Assembly: GCA_034406715.1 (NCBI GenBank)
Contig: CP137870.1
Location: 372,001-436,000 of the forward strand
Origin: Rhodotorula mucilaginosa
Taxonomy: Eukaryota > Basidiomycota > Microbotryomycetes > Sporidiobolales > Sporidiobolaceae
Length of the DNA stretch: 64,000 bases
Direction of reading: 5' to 3'
In this document: in pieces, positions 38,540 through 50,598 of the stretch
Layout: the number at the start of each line of letters is the position of its first letter
Position numbering within the stretch: the first letter of the stretch is position 1
Made by a program: the position numbers and the translations under genes
Notes under the pieces: model-generated
The model's database searches: none
What the model was told of the DNA's origin: nothing
The model's input: the letters and a program-made list of their open reading frames with translations, nothing else

Positions 38540-38750
38540 CCTGACTATGGCTAGAGCCTCTGGCTCTGGCTGTATGAGCGACTGTGGACAGAGCTGCGAG
38601 ATGAGCTTGTGGCGGAGTCTGCTTCCGCGTCAATTTGTAATGGTGATTACCGCCAATTAGCAATAGCTTGTAATGGGTGCCTCCACTCCATTCTGTCAAC
38701 CCGCTCTTGCAGCCCACTCACTCACAGCAACGACACCCGGACAGAGAGCC
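38540..38750. promoter_or_regulatory. Divergent promoter, UTP11/NPL4
   Basis: 211 bp separating two divergent start codons; must hold both promoters. No TATA box recognised. Confidence 0.5.
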
Positions 38751-41700
38751 ATGGTGAGTTGGACATGCTTGGATCGAGACCCTCCTGTCGCTGTGTCCTC
38801 GACTCGCGCCGCGAGACCCGCTTACTCGTGTCCGCTCCCCACTTGCGCAACTCGGGGCTGACCGACTCACTGTGCGCCGCAGCTCGTACGCGTACGCAGC
38901 CCAGAGGGCAACTTTAGGTTCCAACTCGAACCCGAAGACGACTTCACCGTCCTCGTACAAAAGGTTCGCGTCTTCTCTCTCGCTCACTCGCTTCCTCAGG
39001 CTGGCGTCGTCATCGGATTCGAGTCGGGTCCAGCCAGAGACCGCACCGTGCGAGCTCGGGAGGGCTGTTGGGAAAGCTGACGCACAGTGCTGCTGCTCAC
39101 AGATACTCGAGACGTCAGACAAGATCGATCCGGACACGCTCGCCTTGTCGAACCAGCCTCGGGGCGGAGAGAACCTCGTCACGGGCATCACCGGAGACCT
39201 CAAGACCCTCGGGATCAGGTCCGTTGCCCACTTGCTGCGTGTGCTGTCTGCTGGTGCAATGTCCCGCTCATTCTGCCGATCGGAGAACGCGCAGCCACGG
39301 CGACCTCTTGTTCGCGTCGTACAAGCAACGCCAGGCTCCTTCCGCTCTCTCGTCCCATCCCACGTCCGGCACTGCCACTCCCTCCTCAGCACCCGTCGTC
39401 CACGCCGCGACCCTCTCCGGCAAGGTCATCCCCATCACCGACGAGCCTGCCCAACCGACCGCTTCCACCTCGAATTCAGCCGCCGCTCAACCCTCCTCCT
39501 CCTCGACTTCGCTCGCGAATGGCTCCAACGACAAGAAATCGGCGGGCAAGAAACCCTGGGAAGGAGTGCAAGAAGACCCGGTCGATCTGTATTGGGAAGC
39601 CAGGGACGGCAAGATTCCCAGGCCAAAGGGGCAACACGGGTGCCGCTGCGGACCCAAGAGCATGTGCGACTATTGCATGCCTCTCGAGGTGAGCCTCTTG
39701 ATAAGCCGCTCCCTGCTATGTTCCTCGTCCAAGACGCTGACCCAAACCCCGGGTTCTCGCCAAGCCTTTCGACGCCGAGTACCACGCCTCGCACAACATC
39801 AAGCACCTGTCGTACCACGCCTACTTGAAAAAGCTACACGCCGCCGTCCCGACGTCGGCTCAGATGTCGACCTACATCCCGCCGCTCTCGGAAGACTCGT
39901 ACCGCGTCGCCGTCCCGTGCTCGTCCGGGTCCCATCCGCCCTGGCCCGCCGGCATCTGCACCAAGTGCCAACCGTCGGCCGTGACCCTGACGCGGCAGTC
40001 GTACCGGATGGTCGACCACGTCGAGTTTGCCAACCCCGACCTGATCAACAACCTGCTCGGGTTCTGGCGCAAGACGGCGACGCAACGGTTCGGGTACCTG
40101 CTCGGCTCGTACGCGCCGTACGAAAAAGTCCCGATGGGAGTCAAGGCGGTCGTCGAAGCGATCCACGAACCGCCGCAGGAGCCGCACAAGGACGGCATCA
40201 CGGTCGGGTTCCCGTGGGACGAAGAGGCCAAAGTCGAAGCGCTCGCGGCCGCGTGCGGGTTGCAGATCGTCGGCGTCATCTTTACCGATCTGGAGCAAGA
40301 CGCGAGTTCGGACGAGGCGAAACGGGCGGGTAAAGTCGTCGCGAAGCGGCACGCCAACTCGTTCTTCCTCTCGTCGCTCGAGGTCCTCTTCTCGGCGACG
40401 TTGCAGCGCCGCCACCGGACCCCGTCCCGCTTCAGCATGACGGGCCACTTCTCTTCCCGGTTCGTCACGTGCGTCCTCTCGGGCGACGTCGAGGGTCAGA
40501 TCGCCGTCGAGGCGTACCAGGTCAGCGATCAGGTTATGGCCATGGTCGACGCCGACATGGTCGAGGCGTCGGTCGACCCGGGCGTCGTCCGCGTCAAGGA
40601 AGAAGGCCCGACGAGGTACATCCCCGACGTGTTTTACCGGTACAAGAACAAGTACGGACTCGAGGTCAAGGAGAGCGCGAAACCGTGCTTCCCCGTCGAG
40701 TATCTCCTCGTCAATGTGCGCAAAAATCCCCCCCCCCCCCCCCCCCCCCTTTCACTTGTTGTCCATGTCCTCCCAGTTATACATATACTGTACAGGGGGC
40801 TGACTACATAAGGGCCTGTACTGCGCACAGGTCACGCACGGTTTCCCCGTCTCGCCAAACCCGCTCTTCACGACCCCGTCCCCGTTCGCGCACGAGAACC
40901 GCGCCGGCCTCGAGGACCAATCCCTGTCCGCCGTCGCGTCGTCCTTCACGTCGATCGCGAAAGACATCCCTTCCGAGCTGTTGTCCGGCAACGTCGGCGT
41001 CCACGGCGAGGCGGCCGACAAGGAGAAGGAGGTCGATGTCCTCATGTCGGACGAAGGGGTGCAAAAGATTGCGAGGTGGTTGTCGGACTGGCACTTGTTG
41101 CGGTTCCTGACTGATTGTGGCATGTTTGAAGAGGTGCGTGTGCTGTCCTTCCACCTGTCTCAAGAGCTCTTGTTATTCGACTGCGATGGGCTGACCGTCT
41201 TTCTTTGATTCGCCCTTTTTGCTCTCTCTCTGCCTTCCTTCAGGCCGACTTGCGCCTCATGTGCCAGATTGCGACCACAAAACCGAGCGATCGGTCCATC
41301 ACGACTCAGCGTGCCCTCGGCGCCGCACTCGCTCAACTCTTTGCCTCTCCAAACTGGCAGACCTTCATGGTCGTTGCGCAAGAACAAGGTCCGTTCTGTT
41401 CGAATGGTACTATCAGTTCCGGAGATTTCTCGCCAGTACTGACTGACCAACACGACTCGGTTGCGTGGGCTACACAGCTCCTCCCCCGCCCGCAAGGACC
41501 TACCCCGGCGGCGCCGACGCGTCCGATTCTGCTGCTGCCGCTGCCGGCGCGCCAGCAGCCGCTCCGCAAATGATCGACGGGTTCGAGATCCCGCCCGACA
41601 TTGATGTTCCGCCCAACGCTGCCGCCGCCGCTGGAGGAGACGCAGCTGCGGGCGCTGATGGTGTCGGTGCTCAGAGTGGAGGAGGAGGAGGAGGGGACAA

Positions 41701-41782
41701 GATCTGCCCGACTTGCACGTTCGCGAACCCACCGGACGCCGGTCCGGATTGCGAGATGTGCGGTCTGCCGCTGTCAGGCTAG
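38751..41782 (+). CDS. NPL4: Cdc48 cofactor Npl4
   Basis: Partner of Ufd1 and Cdc48/p97; binds ubiquitin chains for ER-associated degradation and other extraction reactions. Exons join(38751..38753,38883..38963,39103..39218,39295..39688,39765..40715,40831..41133,41244..41388,41478..41782), 765 aa. The first coding exon is only ATG, spliced to LVRVRSPEGNFRFQLEPEDD, the ubiquitin-like UBX-type domain. Zinc-finger region: GCRCGPKSMCDYCMPLE and GICTKCQPSAVTL. The MPN-like domain follows (NLLGFWRKTATQRFGYLLGS; GVIFTDLEQD). After the CTD (WHLLRFLTDCGMFEE), an Ala/Gly-rich linker leads to a C-terminal NZF/RanBP2 finger, CPTCTFANPPDAGPDCEMCG. That finger is present in animal NPL4 but not in budding yeast. 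A 22-base C run lies in the intron at 40716-40830. Confidence 0.95.
40728..40749. repeat. C-tract (22) in NPL4 intron
   Basis: Uninterrupted C run on the sense strand beginning at position +13 of the intron after GTGCGCAAAAAT. Confidence 0.9.
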
Positions 41783-41942
41783 AAAGTCGCTGCGCCCGAG
41801 CTTGTGTGGCGCGCAACCCTTCTTCGCTTTTCTGGACGAGCTTACTGTAGCAAAAACTCCTCGTCCTTGTCCTCCTCGCACATGCATACACTTTGTTCAC
41901 AGCTTGATTTGTACACGCGCTCGACAAGTCGTCTATCTCTAC

Positions 41943-44281
41943 TCAGAACGAATGCTCGGTCGAATCTTTGCCGCCTGCCGCCGTTGCGGAAGAGCCAGCC
42001 GACACAGCTGGTGGTTTGATAAGGGAACGGTCAGTCAGCACGGGCGAAAGGGCAAACGCCGCGAGATACCAATTCGTTTCAAGGAGAGACGTACCATTGA
42101 GCACGCGGTCGCTGTAGCTCGCGCCGGACCACTTCTGGTGAGTAAAGACGTCGCAGCCGATCGCCTTCTCCTTCTTTTGGATCAAGTCGACGTAGGCGAG
42201 CATGCCGTCCGTCTTGAACCGCTTGGCGAGTTCCGCTGCCGGATGGAAGAGAGATAGAGAGAGTCAAGGTGAGCGGGTGGGTGCGTTTCGCGCAAGCCAA
42301 GAAAAGAGCGAGGCAGAGCCGAAGAGACGGCACGCACCGGTTACGACAGCCGTCGAGTGCAGACCCGCGAGCGAGATGAGCTGGATCAAGAATCCGGCCT
42401 TGCCGAGGTCCCAGACGAACGACTTGAGCTGCTCGTCGGTGAAGCCGTGTGCACCCCAGTTGAACGACGGCGACAGGTTGTAGACGAGCCACCTGCAAGA
42501 ACCAAAAGCGGAAGACTGTTCAGTATGCTGATGCCGCAGTACTCCCCTCGCGTCGAGCAAAAGAAAAGTTGACTCGCTTGCCCGGGTATTTCTCCCTGAT
42601 GTCGGCGGCGAAAGATTGCGCCTGCTTCAGATCCGGAGCCTTGGTCTCGAGCCAGAGCAAGTCGGCATAGTCGGCAAAAGCGAGAGTTCGCTTCAACGCC
42701 GCCTGTGTGTGTAGCCCGCATGGAACGTCAGTACTGGTTGATGAAGAAAGACGGACGGAGTCGGGACGAAAGTGTTCACGCCCGCACCTGCATGCCACCC
42801 TGGTAGTGGTAGTAGCCCTCCTTGGTCCGCGGCAAGTCCCAGTCCCACTGAACATCTTCCCCGATAATCTCCTTTGCGACCAGCCGCGCTTCGCGGTTCG
42901 AGAGGTCGGCCCCGGCGACGCGTTGCTTGTACGTCTCGAACTTGGCACTCGCGTCCGACGCCGACAGGGTCCGCTTCAGGTGGTTCTCGACCGCTGCAGA
43001 GAGCGCAGAGCAGGTCAGATCACATACACGGAAGTCTCTCATAGCGTCAAAAACGAGAGCGTGCTCACCCTGGTCAAAGGTGACGAGCGTAACGCCGCTC
43101 ATCCAGTCTGCCTCGATCTGGTCAATCTCCGCGCCGCTCTTGCCCTCGAGTCCGGCATGCATAATCTCATCCGCGAGAGCGCGTTTCGGTCCATCGTAGG
43201 TCTCGACACCGAGAATGAACTCGTGATCGCGAGCGTCGGCCGTGCTCGAGAGGAGCTTGCCGCTCTCGGCGTCCGTGCGAGCGATCGCGAGCGTCTCGAG
43301 ACCCATGATGTCCCACTGCATGCGAGCAGCGACGAGCCGGGAGACGTGTTCCGAGATCGGGACGAGGACCTTGCCGGCTTGGTGTCCGCACTTTTTGCCG
43401 CCGTGCATCTGGTCCTCAAAGTGAACCGCAGAAACACCAGCTTCACCGAAAGCCTTGGCAAGCTTCATGACGGAGGAAAGACCGCCGTGGCTGTGCAAAG
43501 GGCAGATTTCTCTGTCAGCACAGACGCAGTTCGGCGGGTTCTACGAAACGCGGAAGAAGACGCACCCTGTGTCGCCGTCGGCGATGATGGGCCGCAAGTA
43601 GTCGATCCACGGCTGCGAGCCCTGCTTGCCGCACCTCCGCTCGTCCCACATCTTCCTGTCGTGGAGCTCCTGCGCCTTGCGCAACCGCTGCACCTGGTTC
43701 GGAACGGTCGTGTAGGGATAATCGGCGAGGTCGGGCCCGACTTCGTTGAACCCGGTCGTCAAGACGCTACTGGACGCCCACCCGGAGACGTACAGGACGT
43801 CGAGGTAGGGTGCCTGCTGCGTCATCTGGACAGGATCGATCGCTCCCATCGTGTGCAGCGGCTTTTCCTGCTCGGCGGCCCGCTCGAGTTGCGCCCAGAG
43901 CTTCTTTGCCGAGATGTTGGCCGGATGGAGTTCCGAGATGGGCTGCGTCCCACGCTTGGTCGCGACGAGTTCTGCGCTGTACGGCCGCTTCGTCTTTGCG
44001 AACCGGGGCGACGCGAACCATTCAGTGACCGAGTCGACCTGAGCCTGAAAGTCGGCTTGTTCCTCCTCAGCCGTCGGCGGGTCGAGCCGGAACAGGGCCT
44101 GCTGCTTGGAAGACGAAGCTCGTGCGGATGCCGAGTGAAACGCAGCCATGCCCACTGCGCCCGCCCTGCGCGCGAGAGTCGCAGCGACGCGTGACGAAGT
44201 GGCGACGGCGGTGTGGGGCAGTCGAGTCGAAGCGAGGGAAGGAGCAGAGCGCACGGTGCGACTAGCGGCAGTGCGCAGCAT
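41943..44281 (-). CDS. Isocitrate lyase family, probable mitochondrial 2-methylisocitrate lyase
   Basis: Splits 2-methylisocitrate to pyruvate and succinate (methylcitrate cycle, propionyl-CoA disposal) if the subtype is right. Exons complement(join(41943..42007,42095..42235,42338..42492,42578..42702,42788..42993,43069..43490,43566..44281)), 609 aa. The first about 60 residues are rich in Arg, Ser and Ala without acids ([20 protein letters not shown]), a classic mitochondrial presequence. Catalytic motif GGKKCGH with its active-site Cys is intact. [11 protein letters not shown], the STAD-region [12 protein letters not shown] and NLSPSFNWG are family blocks. The presequence and the [14 protein letters not shown]-type wording favour methylisocitrate over glyoxylate-cycle isocitrate lyase; the latter remains possible. 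The intron at 42493-42577 is GC-AG (donor GCGAGT), needed to join YPGK to WLVYNLSP. Confidence 0.85.
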
Positions 44282-44509
44282 TGTTCTCTTCGAGGCGTTC
44301 TATGGACGTTGTCTCTGCCCGAGTCAGAGCAAGAGACGGTCCAAGAGAAGCGAGTTCAAAAAGTGCGCGGCAAACAGCAAGAATTGTCCGGCATCCCGGC
44401 CGAGAAAACGCAGCTCGGCACACGCACAAGTCTAGTGTAACCTCTGAGAAATGCAGATGCAAAATGGTGTGCAGGACAATACAGCGATCCCTCGAAAGGG
44501 GCCGAGCGA

Positions 44510-47500
44510 TTATGCGGCGGGAGCGTCCGGCAGTTTCGGACCTCGTTCCATCAGTTCCTCGAGCGCCTTGAGTGTCCGCCGGAGCGAAAGGCCCGCGCCT
44601 TCGGTCAGAATACGCTGACTCGGGACGACGCTACTCGGCGGCGGCGACGTCGGGTCGACGCCTCCATCTTTCGCCTCCGCCGCCTCGTGCTCGGCGTGCC
44701 ACCGCTCGCTCTCCTCGAGCAAGCGCCGACTCTGCTCAATGATGCCCTTGAGCGCTCCGCCGCCAGTCGAACCGGGCAGGCCGGTGTAGTAGTACGCGGC
44801 AATCTCGCGAGCAAAGTTGCTCGGCGGGTACTCGCACGCGCGCTTGACAAACGCGCGCGTCAGGACGAGCGTCCGCTCGTTGTACAACTCCGAGGCCGCC
44901 GTCGCTTCGGGCGTGCCGATCTGCTTCTCAAAGCCCGGCTGTACATAGGAGACCGGCGAGTGGGGTCAGCCATCGCAGAGAAACCACTCGGACAGGGGCA
45001 AAAGACCTACCTCGGTGAAGTACGGATTCTCAACCATGATGAGGGCCTGGATCGAAACAAAGACTTGAAGTATGGAACTCCGAGCGCCGCTCCAGTTCTG
45101 GTAGAAGTGCACGCACATACATGGCTGAGTAAATCAACAGCACTCCTCCCTCGGAGAGGAAAGCGTCAAAACTCACCTCGGTCTTGTCCCCGCTCCAAGT
45201 CCCCAGCAAACTGAGGCACACTTTCCCCTCGACGTACAGGTTGGGGCTGACCCGCGCTCCGGTCGCCCACGAATGGAAGTAGACCTGCGGCGGATCAGAA
45301 GGGAACTTGGCCGGCGAGAGGTACACGTCAAACAGGAACGGGGCGTTCTGGAACGGCGTGTCGAGCGGGCCGATGATGAGACATCGGAGGAGGTCACTTC
45401 GGTTCTCGTACGCTCGGACGAGGATATTGGCTGGTGAAGTCGCCGAAACACTGATCAGTCTGGGCATGTACTGGCCCGGGAGAAGGGGGTGGGGGGGGGG
45501 GGGGGGGGGGGGAGGAAGATTCGCTCACGCGGGAGGGAAGACGCCAGGACCTGATGCTCCTTGCGTACGCGACTCATGAACGCCTTGCTCGGTGCGAGCA
45601 CCCGTTCATTGTAATAGTGGTGATCCTCCGGCGCCTCTTCGAGCACTTGGAAGCGACTCCAGTCCTCGAAATCGTCCGTTTCGGTCGGCATCGAGACGGC
45701 CGTAGCAGCTCCGGTCGAGGTCGAAGCGGCGGCAGGTTGGGCAGAGTCCGCGGCGGCGGCGGCGGCGACAGGCTCGCTGAGCTTCTGCTCGTCGACAGGT
45801 TTTGCAACGACAGGGGCGGGTCCCGCAGGCGTATCCGCAAGTGTGCCCTCGTCCGTGGCGCCGACTGCCTCCTCCTCCTCTTCTTCTTCTTCGTCCGCCC
45901 AGCCCTTGACCACCTCCTCCGCCGCCAAAGGACCATGCGCCCTTCGTCGCTTGCTCTTCCTCCTGTCCCCTTCTCGGCCATCGTCCGCGAGAGCAGCAGC
46001 ATCCTCCATCTCGTAGTCGGGATCTTCCGGGTCGTCGTCGTCGTCGTCGTCGTGAGAGTTGACCGCGCCGTTCACGAGGGAGGCGACACCAACTTGATCA
46101 CGCGTACACTCGACAACCGAAACGGCACCCTCCTCCTCCTCGTCGTCGTCTTCTTCTTCCTCCTCCTCCTCTTCATCTTCCGTCTCCCAACTCTGGTCCG
46201 TCGCTTCCGCATCGTCCTCCTCATCATCATCCAGCATCATCCCGTCCTCATCAACGCCAGCCTCTCCTCCCAGCCCCGCATCCGGATCGAGCCCATCATC
46301 AACATGAACGAGCCTCGAGACGGGCAACGCGGCCTTGTCGCCGCCCGGGAAGCGCACCTCGGTCTCTCCCGTCAGGAGGAGGTCCCACACTTCGCCGTAC
46401 CAGCGCAGGGAAGGAGGGGCGTCTTTCGGTTTCGGCGGGACAAAGTTGTCCGGCAGGGTTTGGCAATACGCCAACCCGAGGTTCGAGATCTGCGCAGCGC
46501 AGGACGGTAGGCGACGTCAACCTCTACATTTGACTTGACCCCGGTTTCCCCACTTGCCTCCTCAGGAATGCGATGCGAGAGAAAGAAAGAACTCACCTCC
46601 ATCCGAAGGTCCTCCCCACCAGGCATCAACCCAGCGGCAATCTCGCTCTCGCCCAACCCAGGCACCATGGGCGGTTTCGCGCCATTCTTGTCCCCCTCGC
46701 CGAGTACGAGGATCCAATCTCCTCTCCTGACGCCATATGCATCCGGCGGCGGACCATGCGGATCAAACTCGAGGCCCGACACGGTTTCCTCCTCCTCCTT
46801 CCCGGGGAGACAAGTCTCGTCGTCGAGGTACCGCAACCGGATCGTTCGCTTCTTGGCATCCATACTCTGCACGACCCCGATCCGATTCGGCGTCACGCCC
46901 GAAAAGACGCCGACATCGCCGGGAAAGACGTCCGTCTCTTCGTCGACAGTCGGCACTTGCTCGTACTCGGTCGAGGGGGCTTCGGTCCGGGTCCCGTCTT
47001 GCCACAGGATGGTCAAAGTGGTGCGACAGTTGCGGACGGCGAGGACGCGGTACCCGTCCGGGTAAGAAGTGGCCAGTCCGGACGACGGCGGAGGGAATCG
47101 CAACGGGTCGCGGAAGACAACCTTGTCGTTGATGCTGTGCAAGTGGTCGCTGCAAGGTCGGATCCTCAACATCAGCTCCACATTGTCCTGTCAATAAGAT
47201 GTGACCCGCAACAAGCGAGATGAAAGGAGAGATTGGCGGAACTCACGCGGACGCGCGGACGAGTGTGAGCTGATCAATGTCGAACCAGTAGCGTTTCGGG
47301 CGAGTCCATGCGGTCGACTCGCTGTCCGAGGCAGGAGCTTGCGGGTTGCGACAGAGCCAGTTGACGGCGACGACGCACTGCTTGACGTCGAGGATCTGCG
47401 GGCAGCGAGCATGGCGGGGTCAGCCGACTGGGGGACTTTTGAAGGAAGGAAGGGAACGGAACGGATTAACCCGCTTGAAGTCGCTCGCGCCGAGGAACAT

Positions 47501-48319
47501 GGCGAGGATCCCTTCCCCCCTCTCGAGCAACATTTGCTTGATCGTGTCGGTCGCCGTCCCGACCGAGAACGTGTTGCCGATATCGCACACCCTCCTGACC
47601 GTGCCCGAGTCGCCGAGTTCGATCATGGCCATCTCGAACACTTCTTCGACGACGCCGATCCAGTCGCCCGAGACGACGTGGTCTCCGTGGTTGATCCGGG
47701 TCGCGGCGACGAGGTCCGAGGCGGCGAACCAGCCTTCGATTTCTTCGCCGGTGAGGACGCGCTGGACTTGGACTTCCGTCTCGAGGTCGACGATTTGACC
47801 CAATTGGCCGCGGGTGGGGGCTGCTGCTGAAGAGGAGGCGGTGCGACGGGGTCGGACAATGTCGCCGCGGAGGAAACCCTTGTCGATCAGGGTGGTGGCG
47901 GATTCGAGGACTTGGGTGCGGGTCCCGTCCGGGAGGAGGACTTCCAAGTATCCAGCCGGGAGCTGTATTTCGTCGAATCCTCGTCAGACTTGATTCGCAC
48001 CTGGGCTAGGAAAGAGAGAGAGGAGGGGGGGACGCACGGGAGTGAAGGGGACGCCGATTCGAGCTGCTTCTGCGACTGCCTCTGGAGCCTGCTCGTCCGC
48101 CCAGCATCTCTGTTTTTGCCATGGAAGGCACATCAGTGCTGATTCAAGAAGGGAACGAGGGTGAGTGTGTGGACTGACGGTGACGACTGCGCGTTTTTGG
48201 GTGCCGTCTGCTGGGTCGGTGAAGCTGACGACGTCCTCGTTGTAGGTGGTGGAGGATTTGGGGGACAAGGGTTTACCGTCCTCTCCGAGTACGGGTTGGT
48301 TCGTGGGCGCTGTCGCCAT
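44510..48319 (-). CDS. UBE2O: UBE2O-like E2/E3 hybrid ubiquitin-conjugating enzyme
   Basis: Large single-chain ubiquitin-conjugating enzyme; animal UBE2O also selects its own substrates. Exons complement(join(44510..44938,45011..45097,45177..45430,45529..46489,46597..47149,47247..47395,47471..47962,48038..48109,48179..48319)), 1045 aa. The N-terminal half has SH3-like conserved regions (LPAGYLEVLLPDGTRTQVLE; GDWIGVVEEVFEMAMIELGD; RYWFDIDQLTLVRAS; DVGVFSGVTPNRIGVVQ). A very acidic insertion (WETEDEEEEEEEEDDDEEEE and more) and an Ala-rich spacer precede the UBC domain, with ILVRAYENRSDLLRCLIIGP and active-site Cys in NLYVEGKVCLSLLGTW. The C-terminal helical tail is ERTLVLTRAFVKRACEYPPS. The same frame stays open up to an ATG at 48448, so the start could lie 43 codons upstream. 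Confidence 0.9.
45491..45512. repeat. G-tract (22; C on sense strand) in UBE2O-like intron
   Basis: On the coding (minus) strand this is a run of C starting about 17 bases after the GTGAGC donor of the intron 45431-45528. Confidence 0.9.
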
Positions 48320-48731
48320 CGTGTTGTCGTCGTCGTTGTCCGAAGGGGTTGTTCCGTCTGGAGGGGCGAGGAATACGCGCGCGAGGACGACGGCCGAGGT
48401 GAGCGAGTGGGCGATCCAGATGACCGTGTCCCAGCCGAGTCTGGTCACAAGTGAGCGAATTGTGGCCCTGCGTGCGTCGTGCAGTTGAGTTGCTCGAGGG
48501 GTGAGTAAGAGTGGCTGCAGGAGGAGGAGGAGGAGGAGGGACAGCGAAGGGACTGACGTGGTGAGAGGACGCAGACGCTGGCCCTGCAGTGCACTCGACT
48601 ATGGCTCTGTTTGCAAGCGGTACTCTCTACTCCTGCGAGTCTCCGAGAGGAGAGAGAGAGAGACTCATCTCCGACAACTCTCTCCGACTCCCGACTCCGG
48701 ACTCTGAGACCAGCGGCCTCCAGAGCAAAGA

Positions 48732-50305
48732 ATGGACGCGTTCGTGACGAGCGCAGCTTCCAAGGGCAAGCAGCCCGCACAGCCTCAGCAGGACAACCCC
48801 GTCGCGTACGAACTCCCCTGGTCAGTCCCATCCATCCATCTCTCTAGACCCTCCGGAGTAGCCGCCTGACTCGCAGATTGTCGCAGGGTCGAAAAGGTAC
48901 AACAACGCGCCACATGAGTCCACCTATGGAGTCCATGCAGCTGACAGAATGCCCTCCCGAACGCGAACGAAACGCGTCTCTCGCTTCTCTCGCTCAACCA
49001 ACAACAACCACCCCGACTCTGTGTGCACGCAGCACCGCCCAAGGACGCTCGACGACATTGTCGGAAATGTAGAGACCATTGAACGACTCAAAGTCATCGC
49101 GAGGGATGGCAACTGCCCCCACATCATCATCTCGGTCCGCCTCCCTCTTTCTCTTGCCATGCGTCGAGACTGAACTGAACCCGGACCGGACCATCGCGCG
49201 CAGGGCTCGCCCGGTATCGGCAAGACGACCAGTATCCTCGCACTCGCGAGGGCCTTGCTCGGAGACAACTACAAGGAGGGCGTCCTCGAACTCAACGCCT
49301 CGGACGAGCGGTCCGTCCTGTTGCCAATCCTCTCTCTCGGACCAAGTCCTGACCCCGTTGTTCCGGCAACAGCGGCATCGACGTCGTGCGAGACCGCATC
49401 AAGTCGTTTGCGCAGAAAAAAGTCACGCTCCCGCTCGGGCGGCACAAGCTCGTCATCCTCGACGAAGCCGACTCGATGACGACGGGCGCGCAGCAAGCCC
49501 TCCGCCGCACGATGGAACTGTACTCGAACACGACCCGGTTCGCCCTCGCGTGCAACCAGAGCAACAAGATTATCGAACCGATCCAGTCGAGGTGTGCCAT
49601 CCTCCGGTACGCCCGCCTGAGCGACAAAGAGTTGCTCCAGCGCTTGCTCGAAATCTGCAAGATCGAAGGCGTGCGTAACCCTAAAGATCCAGGGCAGCGA
49701 GTGCATGGCTGAACAACCTCCCCTTGCCCCGTGGCCCGCCGCGCGCAGGTCAAGTACAACGAGGAAGGGTTGACGGCTCTCGTCTTTACCTCGGAAGGCG
49801 ACATGCGCCAAGCCGTCAACAACCTCCAATCGACCTGGTCCGGCTTCAACTTTGTCGGCGCCGACGAAGTCTTCAAAGTGTGCGACCAACCCCACCCCGT
49901 CAAGATTGAAAAACTCTTGACGGCGTGCGTGAGGGGCAAAGTCGACCCGGCCATGGACGCCCTCGACGAGTTGTGGACGGCGGGGTACTCGGCCGTCGAT
50001 ATTGTCGTCACCCTGTTTAGGGTCACCAAGGGCATGGACAGCTTGAGCGAGTTTATCAAACTCGAGTTTATCAGGGTGAGTCTCTCCCGGGGTGTAGGCG
50101 TCCCCTTCTTTTGTCGCGCGCGCACGTGCCCGCACGCGTCAGACAGCCAGCCAGCCAGCTCACGCTCGCGCGCACGCAGGAGATCGGGTTCACGCACATG
50201 CGCGTCCTCGAGGGCGTCTCGACCATCGTCCAACTCGGCGGGCTCATCGCGCGCCTCTGCAAACTCGGCATGAAACCGGAACTGTTTCAGTTTCCGAAAC
50301 CGTGA
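48732..50305 (+). CDS. RFC4: Replication factor C small subunit (yeast Rfc4 / human RFC2)
   Basis: AAA+ clamp-loader subunit that places PCNA on DNA. Exons join(48732..48820,48887..48896,49033..49134,49204..49310,49373..49670,49749..50075,50180..50305), 352 aa. Motifs: [19 protein letters not shown], Walker [10 protein letters not shown], Walker [14 protein letters not shown], sensor 1 [12 protein letters not shown], arginine finger SRC in [13 protein letters not shown], sensor 2 [26 protein letters not shown] and [14 protein letters not shown] identify the Rfc4/RFC2 orthologue. The second exon is only 10 nt; it is required to read WVEK in frame. At the next junction the usual KYRP becomes KHRP. 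No C-terminal extension, as expected for a small subunit. Confidence 0.93.
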
Positions 50306-50598
50306 TCGCGTACCCCGTGGCGGCGGAGGTAGCGGCGGCGAATCGGTAGATCTGGCTTGATCTGGTCGATGGTGGCGGTTGAGTTTTGTTCTGCGCACGG
50401 TGTCTTCTCTTTGCCCTCCTTTATTCCAGTGTCTCTACCCTCCGTTTTCCCTTGTTGTAATCTCTCGCACTAGTGTCGAGCCGAGGTAGGGCTCTTGCAT
50501 ACGATGAACCCGCTCCTCCGCGAGCAAAGCCTCTCACACCAGTTCAGTGACGAAAGGGGTGTGCAGAGGTCTATATGCAAGAGAGAGAGTATACAAGT
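50306..50598. other. Convergent 3' regions
   Basis: Between the RFC gene (plus) and the carrier gene (minus); no coding frame supported. Confidence 0.4.

Noticed and set aside
42707-44194. 495-codon plus-strand ORF opposite the isocitrate lyase family gene
   Set aside because: Antisense shadow; it runs through the introns of the real gene and has the Arg/Val/Leu composition of such shadows.
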